From a virus, in IMG/VR virus record IMGVR_UViG_3300033143_008750, positions 1 to 64,000 of that record: 64,000 nucleotides of DNA. The stretch is one strand, 5' to 3'. Within the stretch, counting starts at the first letter, position 1. Every line of letters begins with the position of its first letter. The notes under the pieces are model-generated. The model was not told where the DNA came from. It ran no database searches and was given only the letters and a program-made list of their open reading frames with translations. This document shows, piece by piece, positions 7,379 to 15,034 of the stretch. The translations under genes and the position numbers were made by a program.

Positions 7379-7524
7379 CTAGTAAGATTTTAAAAGATAT
7401 GCACGAAACTGCCCTAGGCATGTACAAGTGCGGCACCATGGACAAGCAAGCATACATGAATTTCAAGCGTCTTTGTGAAGCTAAAGAAACAAGTGGAAAT
7501 AAAGTTCCAAGAAAAATGAAATAA
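7375..7524 (+). CDS. HigA/XRE-antitoxin N-terminal segment without its HTH
   Basis: 49 residues. KDMHETALGMYKCGTMDKQAYMNFKRLC matches the N-terminal arm of HigA-type XRE antitoxins (HE-A-L-G-MD-x-F-LC), but the protein stops before any helix-turn-helix. It may be a decayed antitoxin, or a mini-antitoxin that neutralises a host toxin without DNA binding. No toxin gene lies beside it. Confidence 0.5.
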   Translation: MTSKILKDMHETALGMYKCGTMDKQAYMNFKRLCEAKETSGNKVPRKMK

Positions 7525-7527
7525 GTG

Positions 7528-7555
7528 TTGACAGAATCACATAAGGTGTTATAAT
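7528..7555 (+). promoter_or_regulatory. Sigma70-type promoter
   Basis: TTGACA (7528-7533), 16 bases, TATAAT (7550-7555). The -10 box overlaps the ATG of the following gene (7554), so a transcript from here would lack that start codon. It more probably serves the structured RNA downstream at 7940-8720. Confidence 0.7.
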
Positions 7556-7937
7556 GATATACTTCATACAAGCAAAGCAGTATGTTAAAATTGGTTATTC
7601 TAAGAATCCCCAATATCGTTTAAAGAAAATGCAAACTGCTAATCCTGTAAAATTAAAATTGCTAGCTACTATGTCTGGTGATTGTAAAACTGAAAAGGGC
7701 TTGCATGAAGCATTCGAGAAAGCACATTATCGTGGAGAATGGTTCCGCTATAATGGCCCTTTAAAAGCTTCTATCATGGCATTTAAAGATAGCAATAACA
7801 AAATATTAATAGAAGATGTACGATCATTCCAACAGGCAGGATTACATCTTAAAGCAAGACAAAGGCTAAACAGATTAACGGCAAGCGGAAAACTTGACCA
7901 TAAATTTGTAAAGCAAATGAAGAAAGATTATAAATAG
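7554..7937 (+). CDS. T5orf172/GIY-YIG-like protein
   Basis: 127 residues. MIYFIQAKQYVKIGYSKN, RLKKMQTANPVKLKLLATM and GLHEAFEKAHYRGEWFRY follow the T5orf172 pattern, a GIY-YIG nuclease-like domain: IGYS corresponds to the YIG part, HEAF-RGEWF to the later conserved block. Its start codon overlaps a -10 box, so it needs upstream transcription. The C-terminal 50 residues are basic and may bind DNA. Confidence 0.72.
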   Translation: MIYFIQAKQYVKIGYSKNPQYRLKKMQTANPVKLKLLATMSGDCKTEKGLHEAFEKAHYRGEWFRYNGPLKASIMAFKDSNNKILIEDVRSFQQAGLHLKARQRLNRLTASGKLDHKFVKQMKKDYK

Positions 7938-7939
7938 AT

Positions 7940-8722
7940 TTGTGCGTGAGACTATAAGCAATGGCAACATTGTGAATGCGGGGAATCCAACAATAACCGC
8001 GCCACCTCTTCGGAGAATGGTAACCCCACGCAAGCCGCGATTCAAACGGCTTCGCTAAGGCGGAGATACTTAGAACGCAAGGCAAAGGGACAGGTCATAC
8101 GCTGGGGCCAACGGTGAAGGCGGAGACTGGATGTTTAACAACATCTTACCTTTGTATGTCAAACTTGCTACTAAGGAGAATCAAATGGTAGTTGTTGTGT
8201 TCGAGTCTTAGCAGGCAAGGGCTATACAGCAGTTCGATAGTTAGCGGGAAATCCTACCGCGACTAGAAGAACAGTCGAAAGTATTCTTAGCCGAAGAAAC
8301 GACAGAAGGCGTGTTGCATTTTGTATTCCAAAAGAGTATGAAACAACAGGAGTAGCACATCTTCGTTGGTACACAATTAATAATGCTCAATGTGGGCATT
8401 TGTTTTAGGAACAAAATTTTGCAGGTTCAAGTCCTGCTATTAATTAAACGTAAAGACTGCTCCAATGTTAGACGGAAATGGCTTAATTCATCACTCTTCG
8501 GAGAATGGTGACTAACAGAAGCTCACAAGGTGGAAGTTAGTTTATGCAAATCTGCTATCGCCAGCGACTCATAAATCGGCAGCCATGTTGTTAGACTGTT
8601 TCGTAGCTTCGGCTTGGGGCAGTGGATAAGTTCTTAACCATCGGGGTTGTACCCAATGGGCAAGGGAGCGAAGGTAATAGCAGGTATGTGTAATCTCAGC
8701 ACACCACTCTTTCTACAACGGA
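7940..8722 (+). ncRNA. Large structured non-coding RNA candidate (GOLLD-like context)
   Basis: This stretch has no supported gene, although the surrounding genome has overlapping genes. It is full of stable hairpins: CAATG-GCAA-CATTG (GNRA loop, 7959-7972), CTC-TTCG-GAG (8006-8015 and 8494-8503), AAGCCG/CGGCTT (8032-8052), CTAAC/GTTAG (8511-8540), AGC-TTCG-GCT, and a nested CCAT-GGG/CCC-ATGG near 8637-8660. A 16-base sequence, CTCTTCGGAGAATGGT, occurs twice. A tRNA-like cloverleaf is embedded at 8376-8445. Size, phage setting and embedded tRNA recall GOLLD RNAs; that identity is inference. Confidence 0.65.
8376..8445 (+). tRNA. tRNA-like cloverleaf, anticodon loop UAG, no CCA
   Basis: All four stems form: acceptor ATTAATA/TATTAAT, D arm GCTC/GGGC with a five-base loop lacking the GG pair, anticodon stem TTTGT/ACAAA with loop TTTAGGA (anticodon TAG), T arm GCAGG-TTCAAGT-CCTGC. 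The variable loop is five bases. CCA is not encoded, which would require the CCA-adding enzyme at 23792. The short D loop makes it either an odd tRNA or a structural mimic within the larger RNA. Confidence 0.55.
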
Positions 8723-8729
8723 CTATAAT

Positions 8730-9866
8730 GTGTTTTTAAACAAAATTTATATCATTTCATGGTTCGGGCAACGCACTGATCCTACTCTGCGTAACAAACG
8801 TAAAGAATTACATCTAAAACAAATTGAATGGTGTTGGTCACATGATCTTGACATCGTTGTATATGCACAAGACTACGATGAAAGTGATTACGTTGATGGC
8901 ATAACATACATCAAACACACAGGCGATGTAATTCCGCCAGGACACGCTCGCAATAAATTGCTTGAGCATTACTATCAAACAGACGACGATTTTGCTGTAT
9001 TCGCAGACAATGATTGTGTTCTCTATGAGCTACCTCAGCACAAAGATTCGATTGACTTCATTGAACGTCTACGCAAACTAGATATGAAAGACTTTGAATC
9101 AGTCGGCATCATAAGTCCTTTGAATCCCGCACGTACAGCATTCTCACAAGACATAGGCAAAGCAAGCTATGATGAGAATTATACCTTCAGACGATATGCG
9201 CGGGTCGGCGGCGGACTTCTGTTTATAAAGAACCTACAGAAACACGCGAACGAAAAGTTGTATTTCGATGAAGTGAATTTCGGTTACGTAGACGGTGAAC
9301 TAATCCCAGGAGAAGACAGCGACTTCGCATACACGCTCTGGAAAGCAGGACACGGAACGTATGCTACAAATCACGCAATCATGCATGAGTATGGCCGCAA
9401 AGCTTCAACGTGGATTGCTGATGATTCGAAACGATACGACAGATACATAGATATATTCGTGCCAATGATGAATGAGAAACACGGACATATATTGCTGTTA
9501 GGCGTTGGCTCTGGTGACTTAGATAAGGGGTACAGCTATTACGGAGTATCTACTCATGTGAACAGCGGAACGCGAGTACGCTTTGCCCGAGACGCAAAAG
9601 ACAGAACCAAAGTATTAACGTATCACGGCCACACAGGTATCGAGTTTCATCCTCTGCCTGAGCCAATGCAGATCACTGAAATGATTCCGATACTGGAAGC
9701 CAGTGACTTGTACAAGACAAACGCAGCATTCAAAAAAGGTGTTGATCGTATGACTGGCAAGGTAGCCAAGAGCGGAAGAGGCCATTCTCCGAAGCTAAAG
9801 ACATTCACAAATTGGTCAGTTCTTGACCCAAATAGCCTCCCTGAAAAAATCCAAATTAAGAAATAA
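8730..9866 (+). CDS. GT-A-type glycosyltransferase-like protein
   Basis: 378 residues from a GTG start. The N-terminus NKIYIISWFGQRTDP begins a Rossmann-like strand; HARNKLLEHYY precedes FAVFADNDCVLY, a DxD-type metal and sugar-nucleotide site near residue 90; a later GEDSDFAYTLW with VGGGLLFIK fits a GT-A acceptor region. It may modify phage DNA or a host glycan; neither can be shown. No ribosome binding site is evident before the GTG, which follows the structured RNA directly. Confidence 0.7.
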   Translation: MFLNKIYIISWFGQRTDPTLRNKRKELHLKQIEWCWSHDLDIVVYAQDYDESDYVDGITYIKHTGDVIPPGHARNKLLEHYYQTDDDFAVFADNDCVLYELPQHKDSIDFIERLRKLDMKDFESVGIISPLNPARTAFSQDIGKASYDENYTFRRYARVGGGLLFIKNLQKHANEKLYFDEVNFGYVDGELIPGEDSDFAYTLWKAGHGTYATNHAIMHEYGRKASTWIADDSKRYDRYIDIFVPMMNEKHGHILLLGVGSGDLDKGYSYYGVSTHVNSGTRVRFARDAKDRTKVLTYHGHTGIEFHPLPEPMQITEMIPILEASDLYKTNAAFKKGVDRMTGKVAKSGRGHSPKLKTFTNWSVLDPNSLPEKIQIKK

Positions 9867-9871
9867 ACAGG

Positions 9872-9899
9872 TTGACATTCTCTGAAAAGGTGTTAAGCT
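9872..9899 (+). promoter_or_regulatory. Weak sigma70-type promoter
   Basis: TTGACA (9872-9877) is perfect but the best -10, TAAGCT (9894-9899, spacing 16), matches poorly. The 26-base leader after it (GAGAGATAGGAGAA) gives a good ribosome binding site for the gene at 9926. Confidence 0.5.
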
Positions 9900-9925
9900 G
9901 TAAGTGAGAGATAGGAGAATACAAA

Positions 9926-10261
9926 ATGGCAATTTCCAAACAGACACGAAAACTCTTAAATGAACGTCTGCTTATGATCGACAAACTCCGCCACGAATTT
10001 GGCCGAGAATTTGGCGACCCCAATAACCCTGACAGTATTTGTGATAAGTGCGGTTTCCGCAAGGATCACAAACTTCATGGCGAACGCTGGAAAGTTCAGT
10101 GTTGGGAATCTGAGGCAGGCTGGGGAACATCCTCGATGGGCACAAGCTACTTCGATACGAAGGCCGCTGCGGACGCGTATGTCCTTGATTATAATAAGGA
10201 TAATACGGCAAAAGCGGTCCCTAGCTGCTATTTCTACGCAGATACGCCAGTTCAAGTATAA
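9926..10261 (+). CDS. Small zinc-binding phage protein
   Basis: 111 residues. A coiled N-terminus (RKLLNERLLMIDKLRHEFG) is followed by CDKCGFRKDHKLHGERWKVQC, a CxxC plus histidine and cysteine likely to bind zinc, and a second domain that may be AP2/DUF1653-like. Function unknown. Preceded by GATAGGAGAA. Confidence 0.62.
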   Translation: MAISKQTRKLLNERLLMIDKLRHEFGREFGDPNNPDSICDKCGFRKDHKLHGERWKVQCWESEAGWGTSSMGTSYFDTKAAADAYVLDYNKDNTAKAVPSCYFYADTPVQV

Positions 10262-10305
10262 TCTTAAACCATTGATTCCTAAAGGAATTTAAGTGTTGAC
10301 GCCAC

Positions 10306-10334
10306 TTGACATAGTGGAAAAGCTACTGTATAAT
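10306..10334 (+). promoter_or_regulatory. Sigma70-type promoter with conserved leader
   Basis: TTGACA (10306-10311), 17 bases, TATAAT (10329-10334). The transcript leader contains GAATTAGGAAAA (10344-10355), identical to the leaders at 23774 and 26498. It drives the run of genes from 10366. Confidence 0.88.
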
Positions 10335-10365
10335 TATACTTGAGAATTAGGAAAAGGCTAAATTA

Positions 10366-10770
10366 ATGACTCACATTAATGACGTAATCGAAGCAGTAAA
10401 AACTGTCAAAGACTTTGTTAGCGACAGCCAGCTTGAAGCAATGGGCAATGGCGTCCGTGGTGAGGAAGGCGAATTCTTCAAGACTCTGTTTGTTAAACTT
10501 GCAGAGCGAATCAATAACATGCCAGTGACTTACAAAACTGATGGTCAGGGTGACGAGGCAATCGTTCACTTGCACTATTTCAGAGATAACATGGATTGGT
10601 ACATTACTGAGAAAGACGTAGGCGACGAGCAGATTCAAGCTTTCGGCCTTGCTGACCTCGGAATGGGATTTCCTGAGTTGGGTTACATCAGCATCGAGGA
10701 ACTCGTTGCAAACGGAATCGAACTCGACCTGTATTGGACTCCGAAGACGCTTGGTGAGGTAAAAGCATGA
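10366..10770 (+). CDS. DUF2958-like protein
   Basis: 134 residues. HLHYFRDNMDWYITEKD, QAFGLADLGMGFPELGYISIEEL and ELDLYWTPKTLGEV match the DUF2958 pattern found in mobile elements and phages. No function is known. Expressed first from a strong promoter, so probably early and abundant. Confidence 0.75.
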   Translation: MTHINDVIEAVKTVKDFVSDSQLEAMGNGVRGEEGEFFKTLFVKLAERINNMPVTYKTDGQGDEAIVHLHYFRDNMDWYITEKDVGDEQIQAFGLADLGMGFPELGYISIEELVANGIELDLYWTPKTLGEVKA

Positions 10771-10967
10771 GCCTCTATCACGCATCATTCAAAGGCCGAA
10801 AAGTCAACGCACATTTCAAGCCACTTCGTCGTATCGCTGTTGTGCTAGAATCAGACAGCATCTATGACGTTAAAGCAAAAGTGAATCAACAGTACGAATT
10901 CATTACTAGCTTGTGCGTCACTAATTGTGAAAGTATCGGCGCAGAATTATTCGAAGTAGCAGCATAA
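10767..10967 (+). CDS. Small basic protein, unknown
   Basis: 66 residues; starts RKVNAHFKPLRRIAVVLES and ends hydrophobic. Coupled by ATGA to the gene before. Unrecognised. Confidence 0.62.
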   Translation: MSLYHASFKGRKVNAHFKPLRRIAVVLESDSIYDVKAKVNQQYEFITSLCVTNCESIGAELFEVAA

Positions 10968-11254
10968 TGCATCAACTTGAAGCAACAGCAACGTCTTATT
11001 GTTTTGAAATCTCAATTCCTGAGTTTGAAGCAATGGAGATGCGCGACGAGGAACGCTACGATGATGGTGAACAGAAACATCTTTTCGAAATCCTCGATTC
11101 GATGGACGGAGTCAATGATACTGAATATAACGGTCATTTCGGCTCATTTGTATATTTCACAGTTAACGCCGAACAGTGTAATGATGGCGAAACGCTCAGA
11201 TTGATCGGCGACATTATTCTCAGGTATGTTCGAGGCGAGGATTTAAGAATATGA
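10967..11254 (+). CDS. Small acidic protein, unknown
   Basis: 95 residues; alternating acidic helices and strands (HLFEILDSMDGVNDTEYNGHF) suggest a compact alpha/beta fold. An overlapping frame of similar length exists at 10977, but the spacing to the neighbours favours this one. Unrecognised. Confidence 0.62.
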   Translation: MHQLEATATSYCFEISIPEFEAMEMRDEERYDDGEQKHLFEILDSMDGVNDTEYNGHFGSFVYFTVNAEQCNDGETLRLIGDIILRYVRGEDLRI

Positions 11255-11457
11255 GCCGTATGACTGACAAAGAAACCAACAGAGCAGCACTTCGATATTC
11301 GCTGACGCTGACAGCAGCAACCGCGTTAGTTATTAGCATGAATGTGTTTGCTGGTGTCAAGCTTGGTTACGATGTACGAAATTTAGAATGGTGGTTGATT
11401 AGCCCTGCGCTGACAATCTTAATCTGTTACATAGCAACAAAGTTGGCAATCAAATGA
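11251..11457 (+). CDS. Small membrane protein with two helices
   Basis: 68 residues with two membrane segments, about residues 17-37 and 47-65. ATGA coupling both sides. Possibly envelope-acting; no family recognised. Confidence 0.6.
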   Translation: MSRMTDKETNRAALRYSLTLTAATALVISMNVFAGVKLGYDVRNLEWWLISPALTILICYIATKLAIK

Positions 11458-11600
11458 CTCCAATAGAAGCAAAATTTGCGCGTGAAGCAAAAGCACATCC
11501 TACACGCTGGATTATTACGCCTAGCGGTCGCGGTACTTTTACGATAGTGCGAATCGCACCTGATCTGAGACCTCGTCCACAACTGAGGTTAGTAACATGA
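11454..11600 (+). CDS. Small protein, unknown
   Basis: 48 residues (MTPIEAKFAREAKAHPTRW), basic, beginning in the stop of the membrane protein gene and ending in the next start. The continuous ATGA coupling supports it as real. Unrecognised. Confidence 0.55.
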   Translation: MTPIEAKFAREAKAHPTRWIITPSGRGTFTIVRIAPDLRPRPQLRLVT

Positions 11601-11734
11601 ATGAACAAGAGAAAGCACTCCGCGAAGCATTTGCGGCAGGAATGGTTGCGCGTGACGCTGGTGCAGAGTTTGACGAAGCTAATGATTGGTTCGATGCTTA
11701 CATCGAAGATGAAACTGAGAGGACAGTAACATGA
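11597..11734 (+). CDS. Small acidic protein, unknown
   Basis: 45 residues (MNEQEKALREAFAAGMVAR), a helix followed by an acidic tail WFDAYIEDETERTVT. Such A-F-x-AG helices with an acidic W-x-Y tail are frequent in short phage proteins of unknown role. Coupled both sides. Confidence 0.58.
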   Translation: MNEQEKALREAFAAGMVARDAGAEFDEANDWFDAYIEDETERTVT

Positions 11735-12075
11735 ATCACCCACTTGACAAATATGCGGAAGATTTGCTGAAAGCTGCCGCCGAAGGTCCAGAAGGAATGG
11801 AGAATTGGCTCAAGGATTTGCAGAAAGAAGTCGGCGCTCCCGACGGACCCGAACTTCCTGATTCAATCGAAATCGAGTACGAAGACGGTACGAAAAAAAC
11901 GTTTGAAGTGCCGACGTTTTATAGTTTCGACAATCCTGCTCCGCAAGAGGTGATCGACAGTTGGAGCGAGGACGAGGATGAGTACTTTGACGGCGACGGC
12001 AACCAAATTAAGCCTTTCGATCACCAAATTCCAATCGTTGATCCTGACTTGCCACACGACGAGGACGAAGAATGA
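11731..12075 (+). CDS. Very acidic protein, possible DNA mimic
   Basis: 114 residues with a strongly acidic C-terminal half (SWSEDEDEYFDGDGNQ, DPDLPHDEDEE). DNA-mimic inhibitors of host enzymes often look so, but this is only composition. Unrecognised. Confidence 0.62.
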   Translation: MNHPLDKYAEDLLKAAAEGPEGMENWLKDLQKEVGAPDGPELPDSIEIEYEDGTKKTFEVPTFYSFDNPAPQEVIDSWSEDEDEYFDGDGNQIKPFDHQIPIVDPDLPHDEDEE

Positions 12076-12209
12076 GCTACATCGAAATGATCGACTATGC
12101 ACTAGAAGAAGCCGCAGGCACAATGTGTTGGGCTTGGTTTAGGCTTATGTGTTTTTATTACTCAATTGTAGTGTATGGTGAATTTCACTATATGCTTCCT
12201 TGGGGATAA
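12072..12209 (+). CDS. Small hydrophobic protein, unknown
   Basis: 45 residues with an aromatic, partly membrane-like stretch (CWAWFRLMCFYYSIVVYG). Starts in the stop of the acidic gene. Unrecognised. Confidence 0.5.
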   Translation: MSYIEMIDYALEEAAGTMCWAWFRLMCFYYSIVVYGEFHYMLPWG

Positions 12210-12224
12210 GGTCCAGGATTGATA

Positions 12225-12392
12225 ATGTTCATCACGAACCAAATTGAGTTTGATGCAGCAGCAGATCAACTTGAAGCATACTTGCTGATAAAAGATCCGA
12301 CTAATGAAGAATACGCACAATTTCAGGCTCTTGCAAGACACATGGAAATCTATGTAGAATCGCAGCCTACCGATCAAGAAACAATGCACTAA
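12225..12392 (+). CDS. Small helical protein, unknown
   Basis: 55 residues (FDAAADQLEAYLLIKDPTNE), probably all helix. A modest ribosome binding site (TCCAGGAT) lies upstream. Unrecognised. Confidence 0.55.
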   Translation: MFITNQIEFDAAADQLEAYLLIKDPTNEEYAQFQALARHMEIYVESQPTDQETMH

Positions 12393-12404
12393 GGAATTAG
12401 ACGA

Positions 12405-12785
12405 ATGAATAATTATGAAAGCAAAGACGTATATACTCGCAGACGCGATGATCGAATATACGGATTATTTGCGAGGGTGTTTATCAGTCAAGGCGACAGA
12501 ATTTTCAGCATCAATGATGGTAATTATCAAGTAGATCCTGACTTCCGAACTATCCAAACGTATCAAGGACACTTCATACATCCTGACGGCATGTTCACGA
12601 ATCACTCTTGCGATCCGTCTGCGGCGGTCGATGCTTCAATTGGCGTATTGTACGCTTTGCGAGACATAAATCCTGATGAAGAAATCACGTTTGACTATAA
12701 CGAAAGCGAGTCAGACATTCAATCCAACTTTGACTGTAGCTGTGGCGCAGAGAATTGTGTCGGCAGAATCGGAGAGGACAAATGA
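12405..12785 (+). CDS. SET-domain protein (lysine methyltransferase-like)
   Basis: 126 residues, a compact SET domain. GLFARVFISQGDRIF is the opening strand-loop, NHSCDPSA (about residue 66) the SAM-binding NHS motif, LRDINPDEEITFDYN (about residue 87) the catalytic DY motif, and CSCGAENCVGRIG the post-SET zinc cluster. All key motifs are intact, so it is likely active on protein lysines. The target, host or phage, cannot be told. Preceded by AAGGAA. Confidence 0.88.
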   Translation: MNNYESKDVYTRRRDDRIYGLFARVFISQGDRIFSINDGNYQVDPDFRTIQTYQGHFIHPDGMFTNHSCDPSAAVDASIGVLYALRDINPDEEITFDYNESESDIQSNFDCSCGAENCVGRIGEDK

Positions 12786-13045
12786 GCATTAAAATACCTG
12801 AGAGTGTGGTTCTACGTACACAAAAAGAAGTGTACGAAATACACAACGAATATGCAGAATCTCGCCGTAAGGTCGAAGAGGCTGAGCGCGCACTTGAACA
12901 AGCAAAGAATGTACTCGAATTTAATAAAGGGAATTTTGTCGAAACTTGTAAATTTTTAGACGAAGTTTCACCGATGGATGCAAACGACGATTGGGATTGG
13001 GTGCAAGAAATCGACCCTAATTTCAGGAGAACAGAAAACGATTAA
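12782..13045 (+). CDS. Coiled-coil small protein
   Basis: 87 residues; residues 10-55 form a clear coiled coil (YAESRRKVEEAERALEQAKN). Overlaps the SET gene stop by ATGA, so it may be its partner, but that is only context. Confidence 0.62.
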   Translation: MSIKIPESVVLRTQKEVYEIHNEYAESRRKVEEAERALEQAKNVLEFNKGNFVETCKFLDEVSPMDANDDWDWVQEIDPNFRRTEND

Positions 13046-13110
13046 GTAATTCGTAACTAAAATCAACAGTTTTCAAGAATAACCTACTGAAATATAGTGG
13101 AATTTACTCC

Positions 13111-13139
13111 TTGACAATGCGGTAAAAAACACGTATAAT
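13111..13139 (+). promoter_or_regulatory. Sigma70-type promoter of DNA ligase
   Basis: TTGACA (13111-13116), 17 bases, TATAAT (13134-13139). Its leader ends TTGAGAAAAGG, giving a ribosome binding site before the ligase ATG. A variant repeat (AAATCAACAGTTTT) lies about 50 bases upstream. Confidence 0.9.
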
Positions 13140-13168
13140 ATACATACAAATTGAGAAAAGGCCCCAAA

Positions 13169-14500
13169 ATGATCTATCAAATTATCGAAGAAATCAAAGC
13201 CGATTCAAGCAAAAACGCTAAAATCGCAATCCTCACGAAACACAAGGATAACAAACTTTTGCAGCGCGTGATCGTTGCATGTTACAGTCCTTACATTCAG
13301 TACTACATTCGCAAAATCCCTTCTTATTCTGCTGCTAGTCGATCTAATCCAATTACGTTGGACAAAGCACTTGATTCGTTGAATGCGTTGACTACTCGCG
13401 CTGTCACTGGTCACGCAGCAATCGACTACTTAGTTGATCTCCTCGAACGTCTTAGTGCAGAAGAGGCATACATTTTGACGCGAATCATCTTGAAGTCGAT
13501 GGACGCTGGTTTCTCAGAATCTACAGCAAACAAAGTCTGGAAGAAACTTGTTCCGACTTATCCTTGTTTGCTTGCAAAAGGTTGTGACGAGAAAACAATC
13601 AAACGTATGTCTTGGCCTGCATTTAGTCAGTTGAAAGCTGACGGTATGCGAATCAACGTACATGCTACTGATACACAGACCAACATTAACATTAACTTGT
13701 GTGGTCGAAGTGGCAAAGCAGTCGATATACTCGGCGAACTTGACACAGATATGATTAAGTTAGCATCACACATTAATCATCCTGAAGGTGACTTTATGAT
13801 TGACGGCGAACTCATATTACTTGAGGATGACGGTTCAGTTATGGAGCGCAAGAAGGGCAACGGTAAGTTGAACAAAGCGATTCGCGGCAAGATGCCTGCG
13901 GACGAAGCAGCAAAAGTACGTATTCGCGTTTGGGACATTATCGGCGCAGAGTCATTCAAAAATGAAAAAGACGAAACTCCGTATAGCGAACGATTCGAAA
14001 TGCTCAAGCAAGCTGTCGAAGCGGCCGGCCCAGGTAAGTACGAATTAATCGAAACAATCGAAGTTGCCGACATTGGCGAAGCACAAGCACACTTCAAGCA
14101 AATGCTCAATCGTGGCGAAGAAGGTTCATTGCTGAAAAGCTTCGATCATGTTTGGGAAGACAAGCGGTCTTACGGTCTGCTCAAGATGAAAGCAATCAAA
14201 GACGCTGACCTCGAAGTTGTTGATTGGGTCGAAGGTACTGGCAAATACGAAGGTATGCTTGGTGCATTGGTCTGTCAGTCTTCGGACGGCAAGGTCGAGG
14301 TGAGTGTTGGTTCAGGTTTCTCAGATGCTCAACGTAGGAAGTTTACGCGCAAAGCGACTGTAGGTCGTGTTATCGAAATTCTGTACAACGAGCGCATTTC
14401 AAGTCGTGATCGTACAGATGTTGATAGCTTGTTTCTTCCGCGATTTGTAGAATTGCGTGAGGACAAGGACGTAGCTAACAGTTCAGCAGAGATTTCATAA
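13169..14500 (+). CDS. ATP-dependent DNA ligase (T4 gp30-like)
   Basis: 443 residues, close to T4 ligase in layout. It seals nicks during replication and repair. An N-terminal helical domain (residues 1-140) precedes the adenylation site SQLKADGMRINV, with Lys about residue 156 taking AMP. DGELILLE, RIRVWDI (motif III region), EEGSLLKS (motif IV) and GLLKMKAIKDADLEVVDW (motif V) follow, then an OB-fold. The start was chosen at 13169 because GAGAAAAGG lies just upstream; an in-frame earlier start lacks a binding site. Confidence 0.93.
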   Translation: MIYQIIEEIKADSSKNAKIAILTKHKDNKLLQRVIVACYSPYIQYYIRKIPSYSAASRSNPITLDKALDSLNALTTRAVTGHAAIDYLVDLLERLSAEEAYILTRIILKSMDAGFSESTANKVWKKLVPTYPCLLAKGCDEKTIKRMSWPAFSQLKADGMRINVHATDTQTNININLCGRSGKAVDILGELDTDMIKLASHINHPEGDFMIDGELILLEDDGSVMERKKGNGKLNKAIRGKMPADEAAKVRIRVWDIIGAESFKNEKDETPYSERFEMLKQAVEAAGPGKYELIETIEVADIGEAQAHFKQMLNRGEEGSLLKSFDHVWEDKRSYGLLKMKAIKDADLEVVDWVEGTGKYEGMLGALVCQSSDGKVEVSVGSGFSDAQRRKFTRKATVGRVIEILYNERISSRDRTDVDSLFLPRFVELREDKDVANSSAEIS

Positions 14501-14649
14501 TGAGTGAAAGTGATTTTATCATTCATCACGTTGAAAAGTGTGACGGCAGGTGGCGCATATCATATGAGCGCCGCAGCGAATGGAAGCCTAAGACGGTATT
14601 TTTAGATGAACTGTTAGATGAACTTAATGTTAACAGTGAGGTGAAGTGA
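14500..14649 (+). CDS. Small protein, unknown
   Basis: 49 residues (MSESDFIIHHVEKCDGRW). TAATG junction with the ligase. The W-R-I-SYERRSEW pattern hints at a small beta hairpin. Unrecognised. Confidence 0.56.
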   Translation: MSESDFIIHHVEKCDGRWRISYERRSEWKPKTVFLDELLDELNVNSEVK

Positions 14650-14903
14650 TGAAATTCGCAATTATGTGGTTTGGCATTGGGACGTTTGTTGCAATTGTAA
14701 ACTTCACTCAGTGGTGCTTCGATGGCTGCTTGATTGGAGAAGGCCCTGAGGATCGGTTTTACTATCTCAGTGGCATGTTGCAGAACGTTTTCTTTGGATT
14801 TGTTTTTGGCCCGATTCTTCTGGTTATACAGATCACACAGGGCATGCCGATTCTTCCGCAGAAGCACACACTTGCTTCAAAAACTTCACGACGATCAGAA
14901 TGA
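14649..14903 (+). CDS. Membrane protein with two helices
   Basis: 84 residues; membrane segments about 3-22 and 45-65. Codes FVFGPILLVIQITQG as the second helix. Coupled to neighbours. Unrecognised. Confidence 0.6.
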   Translation: MKFAIMWFGIGTFVAIVNFTQWCFDGCLIGEGPEDRFYYLSGMLQNVFFGFVFGPILLVIQITQGMPILPQKHTLASKTSRRSE

Positions 14904-15034
14904 CTGAGATTTTTCTCTTAATTATCTTGCCATTCATTCTAGATGAGAATGACATAGTGTTTATTAGCCATCGAAAGCTGCGTAAGACAAAGCAAAAACT
15001 CTTACGTCGCAAAGCAGCAAGAGATTCAAAATGA
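14900..15034 (+). CDS. Small protein: short hydrophobic start, basic tail
   Basis: 44 residues: FLLIILPFILDEND then HRKLRKTKQKLLRRKAARDSK. May sit at the membrane with a nucleic-acid-binding tail. ATGA coupling both sides. Unrecognised. Confidence 0.55.
   Translation: MTEIFLLIILPFILDENDIVFISHRKLRKTKQKLLRRKAARDSK

Noticed and set aside
7361-8684. Identical 14 bases AAGGTAATAGCAGG at 7361 and 8671 as possible insertion flanks
   Set aside because: A few 14-base matches are expected by chance in 64 kb; no other sign of insertion.
7940-8722. Group I intron as explanation of the structured region
   Set aside because: It does not interrupt a gene, and I could not find the paired P, Q, R, S core segments.
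8724-8729. TATAAT before the glycosyltransferase-like gene
   Set aside because: No -35 at suitable distance and it overlaps the start codon.
10363-10788. Long reading frame on the - strand opposite the DUF2958-like gene
   Set aside because: No RBS, no recognisable motif, and the + strand gene is well supported; a shadow frame. Other long - strand frames (for example 24241-24582, 34415-34858, 42051-42494) were rejected for the same reason.
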